Program-made: the position numbers and the translations under genes
Shown: one piece after another, positions 23,507-32,198 of the stretch
Position numbering within the stretch: the first letter of the stretch is position 1
Layout: each line of letters opens with the position of its first letter
From: Egbenema bharatensis
GTDB taxonomy: Bacteria; Cyanobacteriota; Cyanobacteriia; Elainellales; Elainellaceae
NCBI RefSeq assembly: GCF_048077055.1
Contig: NZ_CP182236.1
Location: forward strand, 1,612,001 to 1,676,000
Length of the DNA stretch: 64,000 nucleotides
Direction of reading: 5' to 3'
The notes under the pieces: generated by a model
Told to the model about the DNA's origin: nothing
Databases searched by the model: none
The model's input: the letters and a program-made list of their open reading frames with translations, nothing else

Positions 23507-26155
23507 ATGGAAATCAATGTCCAATGTCAGCGGATTTTGGAAGGGATTGAACAATTAGAAAAATATCTTCAGGAGAAAATTGCGAAGGAAGCATTAGACC
23601 TAGACTCGAACTACGAGACAACTAGCAATCAAGAGCTACTATCAAGGTTGAAGAAGAGCCTGCTTCAATACACAGATCGTGGCAAAAATCTAATTTATGT
23701 TGGTTTTATGGGCCATTTCTCAGCAGGCAAATCAAGCACTATAAATTCCTTACTTGAGTTGCAAGGAAATTCTGAAGAGGCTAGAAGAGTAGGATTAAAT
23801 CCTGTTGACAAATCAATTACTCTGATTACTCACAGCGAAAATAAGGATTCAATCTTCAAAACCACTAAGGAAGGCTTGATTTCAATTAGAGCGAGTTTTA
23901 TTGATAGTGATCTATTGAAGAATGTCGTAATAGCTGATACACCAGGAATTGGTGATCCAATTCTTGCAAGTGAGATAGCAAGAGATTTCTTGCCAATTTG
24001 CGATCTAATAGTTTATTTTTTCTCTGCTGCTATTCCCCTTGATAGCTCAGATGTTCCTCTATTACAAGAAAAGTATTCACAACTAGCTTTTATTCCTATG
24101 CGCTTTGTTGTCACACGGGCAGATGAGTTCAAAAAGAATCATGGACTCCCTTTTAGCAAGGAGAACTTCAATGAAGAGCAAGCTAATATTTTTTCAAATG
24201 AGTTAATTCAAAGAATTAATTTATTGTTTAAAAATGATTTTTATATTGACGAGAGTCATATAACCCTTATTGATAATAAGTCAGGATTTAATATGGACTA
24301 TCTTCGCAATGTAATTCTTGGGTTCTCCAATTCATCTGATATACAGTCGCAAATCAATATACATAGCCACAAAATCGTCTATTTTAGGGATAGCGCAGAG
24401 AAATTAAAGGAGTTCTTTCGTTGCTTTCTGTTTAGCAAATTAGAAATATTGTCCAGAATCATCAAAACTTCAGAGAATAACATTGAGCATTTTCAAGGCA
24501 AAATTCGTTTGACTAATAACGCACTTACCGAGTCTTGGAACAAAGTAATGTCTTCAATTTATAGAATAGAAAATGAGATTTATGGACGAATTGCATTAGC
24601 TCCTGAGATTCCTGAGCCGATAGACTTAATTTTTAGAAATAGCAATTCAAATTTCTTGAATTTTAAGCTCAGAAATGAGGCTGAAAGAAGAGCGAATTTA
24701 ATTGTATCTGATATTAGGCAGGACGTTATATTGTCGGTTCGGAATGATGTTTTAGATAAAAGACGCAAAATCAATAGTCTTCTATCACTTAGGAATTTTT
24801 CTGATTTTGAACCCTTAAAACTGAACTTTTCAGATTTACAGAAAGACAGAATGTCTAGCCGTATAGAGCTTTTGCCGACAACAGATTTTTCCAGTGAAGC
24901 ATTAAAAATTCGAGGAGACGCTGACAAGAATTTAGAGCAATATCAATATGAATTGAGAGTTACATTGGAAGAATTAAAACTATTGTTGACTGAACAACAA
25001 CCAGTCAAAGAGTATAAGTTGCTATTAGACCAAGCCATCAAGAACCTTAATAATGATTTTGATGTCTATTTTGAGAGTATCAAAGTGTATAGAAGTGGTG
25101 TATTTTCGCTTAATGTCAAAGAGGCGATATCGAAGCTTGGTCTTGGTCGGCGGATGGATGAATTAGAGGCTGATGAATTAACTAATGAACAAAAGGAGAT
25201 AATTAAGCAAGATGCTCAGAAACATGTTTTTCCAGGTGCTTCTCAAGTTTTTTTAAATCCTTTAAAAGATATAGCTAGTTTGCAAACACGCATTGAAGAG
25301 CTTCAACGGAAAAACAATTTATTATTTATGAAAAGGGGCATTGTACTTGATGATTTATTAGAAACCTGGAAGAATACTGAGGTAGACAATATCAAATCTC
25401 AAATAATTAATGAGGTAGAAACTGCCATTAATAGTTTTGAGCAAGAAGTAAATAATAAGCTACAACAGGTACTTACTAAATTTGTTGATGAATGGGAAGT
25501 TGAAGTAAGCAAACTGAGATCTGAAAGAAGAAAGCGTTTTTTGAAATTCACTGTATCTTCTGGCTTAATTGGCTTATTTTTGTACTTTGCGTATGTCTTT
25601 GGTGCACAAAGAGAAACAGCTAACAATTTTTTTGTGACACTTTTAGTTGGTTTAGCAATCAACCTCTTTAGTGATTGCATAGGTTTTGTTCTGGCAAAAA
25701 CAACAGACAAATTTCCAAGAAATCTTAAAGCGAAGGAGAGTACTATACTTGGTAAGCTCCGTGATGAATACTCGAAAACAATCGATGAAAATATTACTAA
25801 ACTTCAAAACTCAATAGACGTAGACGGTGAAGATTTATACACCTTTTGGAATAAGCTCTTGGTGACCGATCTTCAGAAAGTTTGGTTCGAAAAGAGGAAG
25901 GCTTTTATTAATGATCTGAAAGCAAATATTGAGGTTTACTCTGAACTTAAACGAGAGTATTTGCAGATTGTTGATACTGCTACAGAGTCAGCATCAAGTT
26001 ACTTTTCTGACCCAAATAGTAACCTTGAGAAACTAGTTGAATTTTCAGATGGACTACAGAAAGATTTAATAAAACCATCATTTGACTTACTAGCTGAAAC
26101 AGAGAAAAATCTCAATACCGTTATTCAGAACATTCAGGAGGTTAATTTTGTTTAG
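23507..26155 (+). CDS. Bacterial dynamin-like GTPase, 882 aa
   Basis: The G domain lies near the N-terminus: G1 GFMGHFSAGKSSTINSLL, G3 DTPGIGDP and G4 TRADEF are clear. Long helical segments follow. A hydrophobic hairpin (FTVSSGLIGLFLYFAYVFGA, then FFVTLLVGLAINLFSDCIGF) lies around residues 680-735, the expected paddle or membrane segment. Dynamin-like proteins remodel or repair membranes, and some act in antiphage defence. The frame is open from 23438, but ATG 23507 follows GGTGGGATAAAT and gives a sensible start (MEINVQCQRIL). Composition is AT-rich relative to neighbours. It lies between toxin-antitoxin remnants, suggesting acquisition by transfer. Confidence 0.85.
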   Translation: MEINVQCQRILEGIEQLEKYLQEKIAKEALDLDSNYETTSNQELLSRLKKSLLQYTDRGKNLIYVGFMGHFSAGKSSTINSLLELQGNSEEARRVGLNPVDKSITLITHSENKDSIFKTTKEGLISIRASFIDSDLLKNVVIADTPGIGDPILASEIARDFLPICDLIVYFFSAAIPLDSSDVPLLQEKYSQLAFIPMRFVVTRADEFKKNHGLPFSKENFNEEQANIFSNELIQRINLLFKNDFYIDESHITLIDNKSGFNMDYLRNVILGFSNSSDIQSQINIHSHKIVYFRDSAEKLKEFFRCFLFSKLEILSRIIKTSENNIEHFQGKIRLTNNALTESWNKVMSSIYRIENEIYGRIALAPEIPEPIDLIFRNSNSNFLNFKLRNEAERRANLIVSDIRQDVILSVRNDVLDKRRKINSLLSLRNFSDFEPLKLNFSDLQKDRMSSRIELLPTTDFSSEALKIRGDADKNLEQYQYELRVTLEELKLLLTEQQPVKEYKLLLDQAIKNLNNDFDVYFESIKVYRSGVFSLNVKEAISKLGLGRRMDELEADELTNEQKEIIKQDAQKHVFPGASQVFLNPLKDIASLQTRIEELQRKNNLLFMKRGIVLDDLLETWKNTEVDNIKSQIINEVETAINSFEQEVNNKLQQVLTKFVDEWEVEVSKLRSERRKRFLKFTVSSGLIGLFLYFAYVFGAQRETANNFFVTLLVGLAINLFSDCIGFVLAKTTDKFPRNLKAKESTILGKLRDEYSKTIDENITKLQNSIDVDGEDLYTFWNKLLVTDLQKVWFEKRKAFINDLKANIEVYSELKREYLQIVDTATESASSYFSDPNSNLEKLVEFSDGLQKDLIKPSFDLLAETEKNLNTVIQNIQEVNFV

Positions 26156-26158
26156 CTT

Positions 26159-26383
26159 TCAATAATCTGTTGCTGACGAAAATTGCTGAAATGCCACATT
26201 CTTCAGCAGAAGAATAGATGAAGATTTCTCAGGAAACCCTAGCAACTCAATCCGAGTCACACAACTATAGGCACAACTCCTGGTTTCAATCGCGCGATCG
26301 GTTATGACCTTGATCACCGTTTCCTGTTGCTTCACTAAACCAATCACATAATTCGTATCCAGAAGAAACCTAGCTCCACTCAT
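26159..26383 (-). pseudogene. C-terminally truncated PIN-domain (VapC) toxin
   Basis: The frame from ATG 26383 encodes MSGARFLLDTNYVIGLVKQQ with the first PIN aspartate and CVTRIELLGFPE with the second acidic residue. It then reads off-family and stops 4 bases from the end of the dynamin-like gene. About half the PIN domain, including the two C-terminal aspartates, is missing. An overlapping DUF2281 antitoxin gene precedes it. The toxin is therefore almost certainly inactive. Confidence 0.78.
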
Positions 26384-26630
26384 CGCGCATTCTTCTCTGG
26401 AGTTCGATCGGATCTTCATTAAAATTTGGCGAATCTTTCAAAATTCCAGCATAGTCTAACAGAAGCCCTCTGGCTGGGTCTGCCTGCTTCGCAGTGGAAT
26501 CCAAAGTCGGATTTTGCTTCACCTGGAGTTGAGTTTTTTGTTGTAAAGACTCAATAAACGTCAATACTTGATTGACTTCTTCTTCTGGCATTCCTTTCAC
26601 CAATTCATAAACCTTCTCGGCTGCATTCAT
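26370..26630 (-). CDS. DUF2281-type VapB antitoxin, 86 aa
   Basis: The start MNAAEKVYELVKGMPEEEVN, QVLTFIESLQQKTQ and the C-terminal NEDPIELQRRMRDEWS are typical of cyanobacterial DUF2281 antitoxins found upstream of VapC toxins. The C-terminus overlaps the start of the truncated PIN gene by 14 bases. It may persist as an orphan antitoxin now that the toxin is broken. Confidence 0.82.
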   Translation of the reverse strand: MNAAEKVYELVKGMPEEEVNQVLTFIESLQQKTQLQVKQNPTLDSTAKQADPARGLLLDYAGILKDSPNFNEDPIELQRRMRDEWS

Positions 26631-26671
26631 ATCTCCTATGCCTCCATCAGAGGATTATCACTCATCCTGCC

Positions 26672-29608
26672 TCATCGTCCCCCTGTCAACTCCTGAAACC
26701 ACGTATCCCTGGAAAGCTCCCCAAAACTGGGTTCCGTCTTCGCCTCCCGTCCATAGCGCGGATTCAGTTCGATCGCCTTTTCTAAACTCTCCAACGCCAG
26801 ATCGCTTTCTCCCTGAATGGCGTAGCAGGTGGCTTTATTGTAGTGGGCACTGGCAAAGTCCGGTTTGATCTTAAGAGCGCGGTTCAGGCTGGCGATCGCT
26901 TCCTTGTCTCGTCCCAGTTGCAGCAGGACGTAGCCGCGACTATCCCAGGCTTTGTGGGATTCGGGGTTGAGTTCAGTGGCTTTGTCCAGGGATTCCAACG
27001 CTTCCTCGTTGCGATTTAGCTCAATCAAAGACAGTCCCCGGTTCAGCCATGCCACCGGGTTTTCCGGTTCCACCTGCGTGGCGCGATCGAAGGCAGCAAA
27101 GGCATCCTCTGGGCGTTGCATCGAGCCGAGCATCACTCCCCGGTTAATCAATGCCTCATGGTAATCCGGCTTCAGTTCGATCGCCTTATCCAGCGAAGCC
27201 AGGGCATCATCAAACTGCTTCAACCGTCCCAGGGTAATGCCCCGATTCAGCCAGACCTTTGCCTCCTCCGGCTGGTAATCTACAGCGCGATCGAAGGCAG
27301 CCAGAGCCGCATCGTACTGCCGCAGTTCCTTCAACACAATCCCCTGGTGATACCAGACGTTGCCGTTGTTCGGCTCCAGTTTCAGGGCGCGATCGAAGGC
27401 GGAGATGGCTCCCTCGTAGCGTTTCATTTCCTCCAGTGCCATACCCCGCTGAATCCAGGCGTTAGCATTATTGGGCTGCTTGGCGAGTACCTTATCGTAT
27501 TGTTCGATCGCATCCTCATAGCGTTTTTCTGCCACCAACTGTTCCGCCTGCTGGAAGTACTCCTCCACGGTGGTAAACAGATCCGGCTGGGCAGATTTGA
27601 GAATTTCAAACTGTTGGGTTAGGGTATCCAACCGCCGCTGCACATCTGCCACAAAGGAGTCGGCAATAAATTGGGGCGACACCTCCGAGAGCCGTTTCAT
27701 AATCTCGGCTTTTTCCGTTTGCGCCTCGGACTGGAGGGCATTCAGTTGGGTAGCCACATCCGATTCCAGCCGCTTCAGGTTTTCAATCACATTCGACTTC
27801 TCCGATTCAGCCCCGGATTGCAACTCGGTCAGCTGTGCTGCAAAGCGAGATTCCAGCCGCTCCAGGTTTTGGCGAATTTTCTCCCGCTGTCCCTGCACAT
27901 CAGATTTCAGGGTAGCGAGTTGCGCCACCAGATCCCCTTCCGATTTCTCCAAATTCTGCAAAAGCTGATCGCGCCGTTCTCGCGCCACCCCCTGGAGTTC
28001 TGCCAACTGCCCCTCCACCTCGTCTTCCATCCGCTTCAGGATCTGGCGTAACTCTTCCTGCTTCGCCTGCACATTCACCTGCAAATCCGATCGCCTATTG
28101 GCAAAGTCGGTGTCGATCTGCTCTAACAATCGCCGCAATTCTTCCTGTTTCGCTTGAGCATCCACCTGAACATTCGACTTTTGCAGCGCACAATCCCGCT
28201 CCAGTTGATCCAGCAACTGTTGCAACTCGGACTTCTTCGTTTGGGCTGCGGTTTGCAACTCAGACTGCTGACGGGCAAACTCAGCATCCAGTCGGGTCAG
28301 GTTTTGCTGAATGCCTTCCCGCTGGCGTTTCACGTCTGCCTGGAGTTCGGCAATGCGGGCAGCAAACTGGGTTTCTAGCTGCTCCAGGGTGCGACGCACC
28401 TCCTGCCGTTGGGTTTCCGTCTGCGATTGCAACTCGTTGCGCTTATTGGCAAATTCCGCCCCAAGCTGTTCCAACTCCCGCCGCACCATGTCCCGCTGCA
28501 TCTGCACATCGTTTCGCAACTCCGATCGCCCCACGGCAAAGTCGGCAGCAAGCTGATCAATGTTTTGGCGCAGGGAGTCCCGCTGGGCATGGATATCCGT
28601 TTGCAACTGAGCCACCTGGCTGGTCAATTCCACCCGCAGCCGCTCCAGCCCATCGAATAGCTCTACCTTGCGGCGATCGGCATCTGCCTGGAACTGAGCG
28701 AGTTGATTAACAAAATCGGACTCCTGCTGCTGGAATCGTCCGATCGTTGCTTCCTTGTGCTGCTGAACGTGGCTTTGGGCATCTTGGCGCAGTTCTGCCA
28801 GGAAGGGTTCCAGCTCGGCTTCTAAGTGCTGTAACCGCTCAACGGTTTGGTCTTTGCGGTGCTGGGTGTTGGTCTGGAATTCCAGGAGCCGATCGCCAAA
28901 TTCAATTTCCGACTGCTCCAGGGTTTGCAGAATTTCGCTCTGGCGGGAATGGGCGGTAAGCTGCAATTCCGAGAGTTTGGCGGCAAATTCTGTTTCTAGA
29001 GATTCCAGCTTATGTTGGGCAGCTCTCAGTTGGTTGTCGAGTTCTGCTGCCGTCTCCTGCTTGCGCTGGGAAATGTCGGTGATGAGCTGAGCCACATTCT
29101 CCCGCTTCGACTCAATTTCTTTCTGGAAGGTTTCCGCATCTTCCCCTAAATCAGCGGCATAGTCTTCATACTCCTGCAATAGCTTCTTGACTTCCGCCTT
29201 GGCATGGGTAATCTGGCTCTCCAGATCCCCCAACTCCTTCAGGTGAGACTCCACAATCAGCGTCACTTCCCGAATCACCGATCGCCGCAGCAGATATAGC
29301 CCGGTCATCGCCGCAATCAACAACAGCGACAATACGACCAGCATCACATTGAACAAGGTCGTGGTCTGGTTCAATTGCCGCAATCGTTCCAGCTCTGCCT
29401 GTTCGGCAGCGGTGAGGGGTTGGTCTGGCGTAACCTGAGCCAAGAGGATCTCGTTCGCCTGCACCGTTTCCGCAACGGGGCGATCGCCTCCGGTAGGTCG
29501 TAGACCATCGGGTTTAGCCTCTGCCGCACCGCCCATGAGCAGGAGTACGGATAACAGAACACCACTGTGTCGCGCCAATGCGAAGCCCTCTAGTTGATTG
29601 CGCTTCAT
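26672..29608 (-). CDS. Membrane-anchored coiled-coil and TPR protein, 978 aa
   Basis: An N-terminal hydrophobic segment (residues 15-30, ending GGAAEA) looks like a signal peptide, and a second span at 84-107 (LFNVMLVVLSLLLIAAMTGL) anchors the protein. Residues 115-660 are a long coiled coil made of about 33-residue repeats, with elements such as LEQLGAEFANKRNELQSQTE recurring with variations. From about residue 685 nine TPR units follow (e.g. AIEQYDKVLAKQPNNANAWI, AISAFDRALKLEPNNGNVWY). It probably scaffolds protein complexes at a membrane; no enzymatic motif is seen. Function is unknown. GC content matches the chromosome, unlike the AT-rich dynamin gene next door. Confidence 0.85.
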   Translation of the reverse strand: MKRNQLEGFALARHSGVLLSVLLLMGGAAEAKPDGLRPTGGDRPVAETVQANEILLAQVTPDQPLTAAEQAELERLRQLNQTTTLFNVMLVVLSLLLIAAMTGLYLLRRSVIREVTLIVESHLKELGDLESQITHAKAEVKKLLQEYEDYAADLGEDAETFQKEIESKRENVAQLITDISQRKQETAAELDNQLRAAQHKLESLETEFAAKLSELQLTAHSRQSEILQTLEQSEIEFGDRLLEFQTNTQHRKDQTVERLQHLEAELEPFLAELRQDAQSHVQQHKEATIGRFQQQESDFVNQLAQFQADADRRKVELFDGLERLRVELTSQVAQLQTDIHAQRDSLRQNIDQLAADFAVGRSELRNDVQMQRDMVRRELEQLGAEFANKRNELQSQTETQRQEVRRTLEQLETQFAARIAELQADVKRQREGIQQNLTRLDAEFARQQSELQTAAQTKKSELQQLLDQLERDCALQKSNVQVDAQAKQEELRRLLEQIDTDFANRRSDLQVNVQAKQEELRQILKRMEDEVEGQLAELQGVARERRDQLLQNLEKSEGDLVAQLATLKSDVQGQREKIRQNLERLESRFAAQLTELQSGAESEKSNVIENLKRLESDVATQLNALQSEAQTEKAEIMKRLSEVSPQFIADSFVADVQRRLDTLTQQFEILKSAQPDLFTTVEEYFQQAEQLVAEKRYEDAIEQYDKVLAKQPNNANAWIQRGMALEEMKRYEGAISAFDRALKLEPNNGNVWYHQGIVLKELRQYDAALAAFDRAVDYQPEEAKVWLNRGITLGRLKQFDDALASLDKAIELKPDYHEALINRGVMLGSMQRPEDAFAAFDRATQVEPENPVAWLNRGLSLIELNRNEEALESLDKATELNPESHKAWDSRGYVLLQLGRDKEAIASLNRALKIKPDFASAHYNKATCYAIQGESDLALESLEKAIELNPRYGREAKTEPSFGELSRDTWFQELTGGR

Positions 29609-29827
29609 CGAGCCTTCCCTTGTCTGCTGGGTTAATGATCCTACCTGGATATCCAGATACTTAGATATATAGACAGGAGTTGTCTATCTTTACAAGGGTA
29701 ATCAAATTTGGGCAGGTTGCGGAAGCTTATGATACTGCGGATTCCCTCACCGTTGCATTGGCGCATTAAAACCAGCCATCAAACCAGTAATGATTACCGC
29801 TTTGCACAACCAGCAAAAATCCAGTGG
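29609..29827. other. Intergenic region upstream of the TPR gene
   Basis: Start-proximal leader of the leftward TPR gene. A short repeat TATCCAGATACTTAGATATA lies near 29648-29667. No gene, hairpin terminator or clear promoter was recognised. The first palindromic cassette site begins at 29828. Confidence 0.4.
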
Positions 29828-29902
29828 GTTATGGTTAGCGGTTGCCAGATTGATTGCAGTACCAGTAGAGAACAAAAATCCGCTGCACCACGATCGTTAT
29901 AT
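29828..29902 (-). repeat. Degenerate attC-like palindromic site 1 (left end of array)
   Basis: Plus-strand ends are GTTATGGTTAGCGG on the left and CCGCTGCACCACGATCGTTATAT on the right in pieces (CCGCTGCACC at 29880 on, GTTATAT at 29896-29902). The core AGCGG/CCGCT pairs, with an extra base in the right arm as in the other sites. The outer box on the left is degenerate. It lies 9 bases beyond the stop of the leftward GNAT gene, the position expected for the recombination site of a cassette. Confidence 0.45.
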
Positions 29903-29911
29903 AGTGATGTG

Positions 29912-30469
29912 TTATACAGCAATGCGACGTTGCCATTGTTCCCTCGTGATTCGCCACTCTACCTCGTTCCAACCTTTTTCGGCCATCCATGTCGAACTCG
30001 CCGGATAGGTAGCAACGACTTCCGCTCCGACCCACTCTGCCAACCGAGTAATCCGCACGTTTGCACTTACCGTAAAGCCAGAGATCACCTCTAGTCCGAG
30101 TTCTCCAAACCCAAACTCAAGCAGGGCACGCCCAACCTCGATCGCGTAGGCATATCGTCCCCAGTAGTTGGGTGCAAGTTCAATCCCCAATTCCATCTCA
30201 CCTGCATCATACCCTCTTCCCCGCAGTCCGCCGCAGCCGATAAGCACGGAAGGTTCACGCCGTTGCACAATTGCCAGTTGGTAGTTGAGCCGAGGATGCT
30301 CAGAAGCCCATGTGCGAAATGACTCAAACAAACGGGTTGAATGTTCGAGACTAGCTTTACTGGGTTCGCGGAAGACATGACTGCGAGGATCAGCTTGATA
30401 GTCTAAGAATGACGATCGATCTGCCTCAATGAAATCACGCAGCAAAAATCTTTTGGTTACAATCTCCAT
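29912..30469 (-). CDS. GNAT family N-acetyltransferase (RimJ-like), 185 aa
   Basis: The protein starts MEIVTKRFLLRDFIEADRSS, typical of RimJ/RimL-type GNATs, and has the acetyl-CoA region ELGIELAPNYWGRYAYAIEV followed by GRALLEFGFGELGLEVISGF and the ANVRITRLAEWVGAEVV helix. The exact substrate (protein N-terminus, antibiotic or small molecule) is unknown. It is the leftmost gene of the putative cassette array. Its stop lies 9 bases from attC-like site 1, and its start lies just inside site 2. GNATs are common integron cargo. Confidence 0.85.
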   Translation of the reverse strand: MEIVTKRFLLRDFIEADRSSFLDYQADPRSHVFREPSKASLEHSTRLFESFRTWASEHPRLNYQLAIVQRREPSVLIGCGGLRGRGYDAGEMELGIELAPNYWGRYAYAIEVGRALLEFGFGELGLEVISGFTVSANVRITRLAEWVGAEVVATYPASSTWMAEKGWNEVEWRITREQWQRRIAV

Positions 30470-30495
30470 ATCAGCAAGCTTAATGTTGGAACTGT

Positions 30496-30574
30496 ATAGC
30501 GTTCCTGGTCAGCGGTTACCAAAACTTTACAACACAGCCAGCTTCAGGAAATCTGCTGCACCAGGGTGTTAGCT
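30496..30574 (-). repeat. attC-like palindromic site 2
   Basis: The plus-strand left arm contains AGCGTTCCTGGTCAGCGG and the right arm CTGCTGCACCAGGGTGTTAGCT. Reverse-complemented, the right arm gives AGCTAACACCCTGGTGCAGC, pairing with the left arm apart from one extra G in CCTGGTGCAG versus CCTGGTCAG. It lies between the doc remnant (stop 30569-30571, inside the right box) and the start of GNAT. Confidence 0.55.
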
Positions 30575-31113
30575 GACAATTGTGTTCTGCTGCAACCATT
30601 CTACAAATCCCTCACGCTCTAATTTGCCCGATGCGATCGCCAACACAACACGCTCTTGTTCATCTACAGAGGCGTTGATTTCCAACCTATTCAGAACAAG
30701 AAAAGTCTCCGTTGCAGCATGATCTGTACGCTTGTTCCCATCTACAAATGTGATGATTCATGATGATCGAAAACCCTAATTTCAGTAGATCACAAACCTT
30801 GTTTAGATCCCCCCTAGCCCCCCTTGAAAAGGGGGAACCGAGCCGAAGAGGGGTTGAAGTCCCCCTTTTTAAGGGGGATTTAGGGGGATCAACCCCAGGG
30901 ATCCCTGTGAAACGAACCCATTTTAGATCTACTGAATTTTGCTGCTTTCTCCAGCAAACTTGGGTACAGATCTTCTCCACCAAACGTCATGCGGAGTTGG
31001 GCGATCGCTGATTCTAACAAACCCATATCTCGGATACCTAACGCTCCACCGGATTGCTCAAGAATCCTGTGGTGCAGTTCTAATATCTCTATTAATGTCA
31101 AATAGCGGATCAT
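30569..31113 (-). pseudogene. Doc-type (Fic fold) toxin gene, disrupted by a 152-bp MITE and a frameshift
   Basis: The N-terminal half (MIRYLTLIEILELHHRILEQ, LGIRDMGLLESAIAQLRMTF, GGEDLYPSLLEKAAK) is encoded at 31113 to about 30940. The C-terminal half, including the catalytic-loop sequence FVDGNKRTDHAATETFLVLN and ending EWLQQNTIVS, lies at about 30776 to 30569. Between them is an inserted element (30783-30934). Removing it and one target copy joins EKAAK to LGFSIIMNH in frame. A single extra base near 30751 then shifts the frame just before the Fic motif. Doc toxins phosphorylate EF-Tu. This one must be inactive. It overlaps its antitoxin gene by four bases. Confidence 0.85.
30783..30934. 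mobile_element. 152-bp MITE with 9-bp terminal inverted repeats and 5-bp target duplication
   Basis: The element begins CAGTAGATC (30783-30791) and ends GATCTACTG (30926-30934), a perfect inverted pair. The pentamer AATTT flanks it on both sides (30778-30782 and 30935-30939). Inside, CCCCCCTTGAAAAGGGGG and CCCCCTTTTTAAGGGGGATT form strong palindromes. It has no coding capacity. The insertion split a doc toxin gene, and removing the element with one AATTT copy restores the reading frame, which fixes the boundaries precisely. Confidence 0.9.
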
Positions 31114-31307
31114 GCCAAATGCTGATACAGTTCAGCATTCTTCATCAGCACATAATCAGCTGCATTAACAAAATCACCTTTTTGCAGATTTAGCCAATCT
31201 TCCAGGCTCGCCTTCAACAGCACTTCAATCGCAATGCCATGTACTTTTGCCAAATCCTGCAGCTTTTGGAATTGGCTGTCTGAAAGATCAATTGTGATAG
31301 AAGTCAC
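31110..31307 (-). CDS. Antitoxin partner of the doc toxin, 65 aa
   Basis: The protein MTSITIDLSDSQFQKLQDLA, then KVHGIAIEVLLKASLEDWLN, has the strand-helix-helix pattern of a ribbon-helix-helix antitoxin. The tail (DYVLMKNAELYQHLA) would bind the toxin. It overlaps the doc gene by four bases. It remains intact although the toxin is broken, so it may be a free repressor or may neutralise related toxins. Confidence 0.8.
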   Translation of the reverse strand: MTSITIDLSDSQFQKLQDLAKVHGIAIEVLLKASLEDWLNLQKGDFVNAADYVLMKNAELYQHLA

Positions 31308-31394
31308 AGCGATCGCTCTCCAAATGTTTCTGAGTCAAGTTTAACATTCACTCCTACCCGATAACCTCACTGTACTGCCCCAGCCAAAAACGAA

Positions 31395-31496
31395 GCCAGC
31401 TAACGTTGAAGTTGTGCGGCGGCAGACAAGCTTGAATTCTCACCGATAACCTCTGTACCGTCCGCACCAACGCAGTGTTAGCTGGCTGGCAACAAC
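31395..31496 (-). repeat. attC-like palindromic site 3
   Basis: Ends are GCCAGCTAAC (31395-31404) and GTTAGCTGGC (31487-31496), perfect inverses. Internally GTTGTGCGGCGG on the left opposes CCGTCCGCACCAACGC on the right, with one extra C in the right arm (CCGCACCAAC versus GTTG-TGCGG). The HNH nuclease gene (leftward) stops 5 bases from the right box. The left flank CGAAG preceded by CAGCCAAAAA is shared with site 4. Confidence 0.62.
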
Positions 31497-31501
31497 ACTA
31501 C

Positions 31502-31954
31502 TTAGGCTTGGCATGGATCATCTGCTGGAGGATGCAACCCAGTTTGTATCCAAAATCGTCTTGTTTCTCGAATAGAATCGTTTTCTGGATAACGGATATC
31601 ATTCAAATCAAGCCGCAGGCAAGTTGCACGACCAATGGGCGTAGTTCCTTCTATAACAACGCCTTGATTTAGCCAAACAAAATGCTCTTCCCACTTTTGT
31701 TTACGAGGATTGAAAATAGGAACAATCTCCTGAGTATCTGGATCAATGCCAGCTACAAAGTTATATCGCCTCTCATTGCAACGACGACAGGCAAGTGCAA
31801 GATTATCAAGTTCATCAGAACCTCCCAAAGATTTTGGAATGACATGATCAACGGTAAATCGATTGGCACTCAGCCGCTCCGGTGAATGACAATACTCGCA
31901 GACATATCTGGCGCGCTCTCGAATAGCTTGCTTGAGTTCGTCACTGATTGGCAT
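31502..31954 (-). CDS. HNH endonuclease, 150 aa
   Basis: A zinc-finger HNH nuclease: YVCEYCHSPERL supplies the first CxxC, FTVDHVIPKSLGGSDELDNL the catalytic H and N, and ALACRRCNERR the second CxxC and final residue. Start at 31954 (MPISDELKQAIRERA) is preferred over 31966. It overlaps the preceding 80-residue gene by 14 bases, so the two are coupled. The gene ends next to attC-like site 3. HNH proteins of this type occur as restriction or homing-like nucleases; the target is unknown. Confidence 0.88.
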   Translation of the reverse strand: MPISDELKQAIRERARYVCEYCHSPERLSANRFTVDHVIPKSLGGSDELDNLALACRRCNERRYNFVAGIDPDTQEIVPIFNPRKQKWEEHFVWLNQGVVIEGTTPIGRATCLRLDLNDIRYPENDSIRETRRFWIQTGLHPPADDPCQA

Positions 31955-32183
31955 TTTGAGCAGCAAGCATCGCGTTGATATGGGTAAAAATACGATCTAA
32001 CTCTCCGATCGCATCGAGTTCAGCAATTTCATCAGGCGTGATCTGATCGGCTTTTTTCTGTTCCAGAAGATTCTCCATTCGCAGTTGAAGAGACTCACTG
32101 AATTTGAATAAATTCCAGTTATCAACTTTTTCGAGTCGGATTTCATGGATTAAAGAAGATGGTTTATTAAGAGTTGTAACCAT
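31941..32183 (-). CDS. Small protein coupled to HNH nuclease, 80 aa
   Basis: This small, mostly helical protein (KFSESLQLRMENLLEQKKAD, then EIAELDAIGELDRIFTHINA) is not assigned to a named family here. Similar short proteins commonly precede HNH nucleases in cyanobacteria, with an overlap as seen here. It could regulate or inhibit the nuclease, by position only. It lies 15 bases downstream of the Mrr-type nuclease gene. Confidence 0.7.
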   Translation of the reverse strand: MVTTLNKPSSLIHEIRLEKVDNWNLFKFSESLQLRMENLLEQKKADQITPDEIAELDAIGELDRIFTHINAMLAAQNANQ

Positions 32184-32198
32184 TTAGCCCCCATTGCA

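Noticed and set aside
30687..30983. 98-codon minus-strand ORF over the MITE
   Set aside because: It is an accidental fusion of doc fragments and the inserted element, not a gene.
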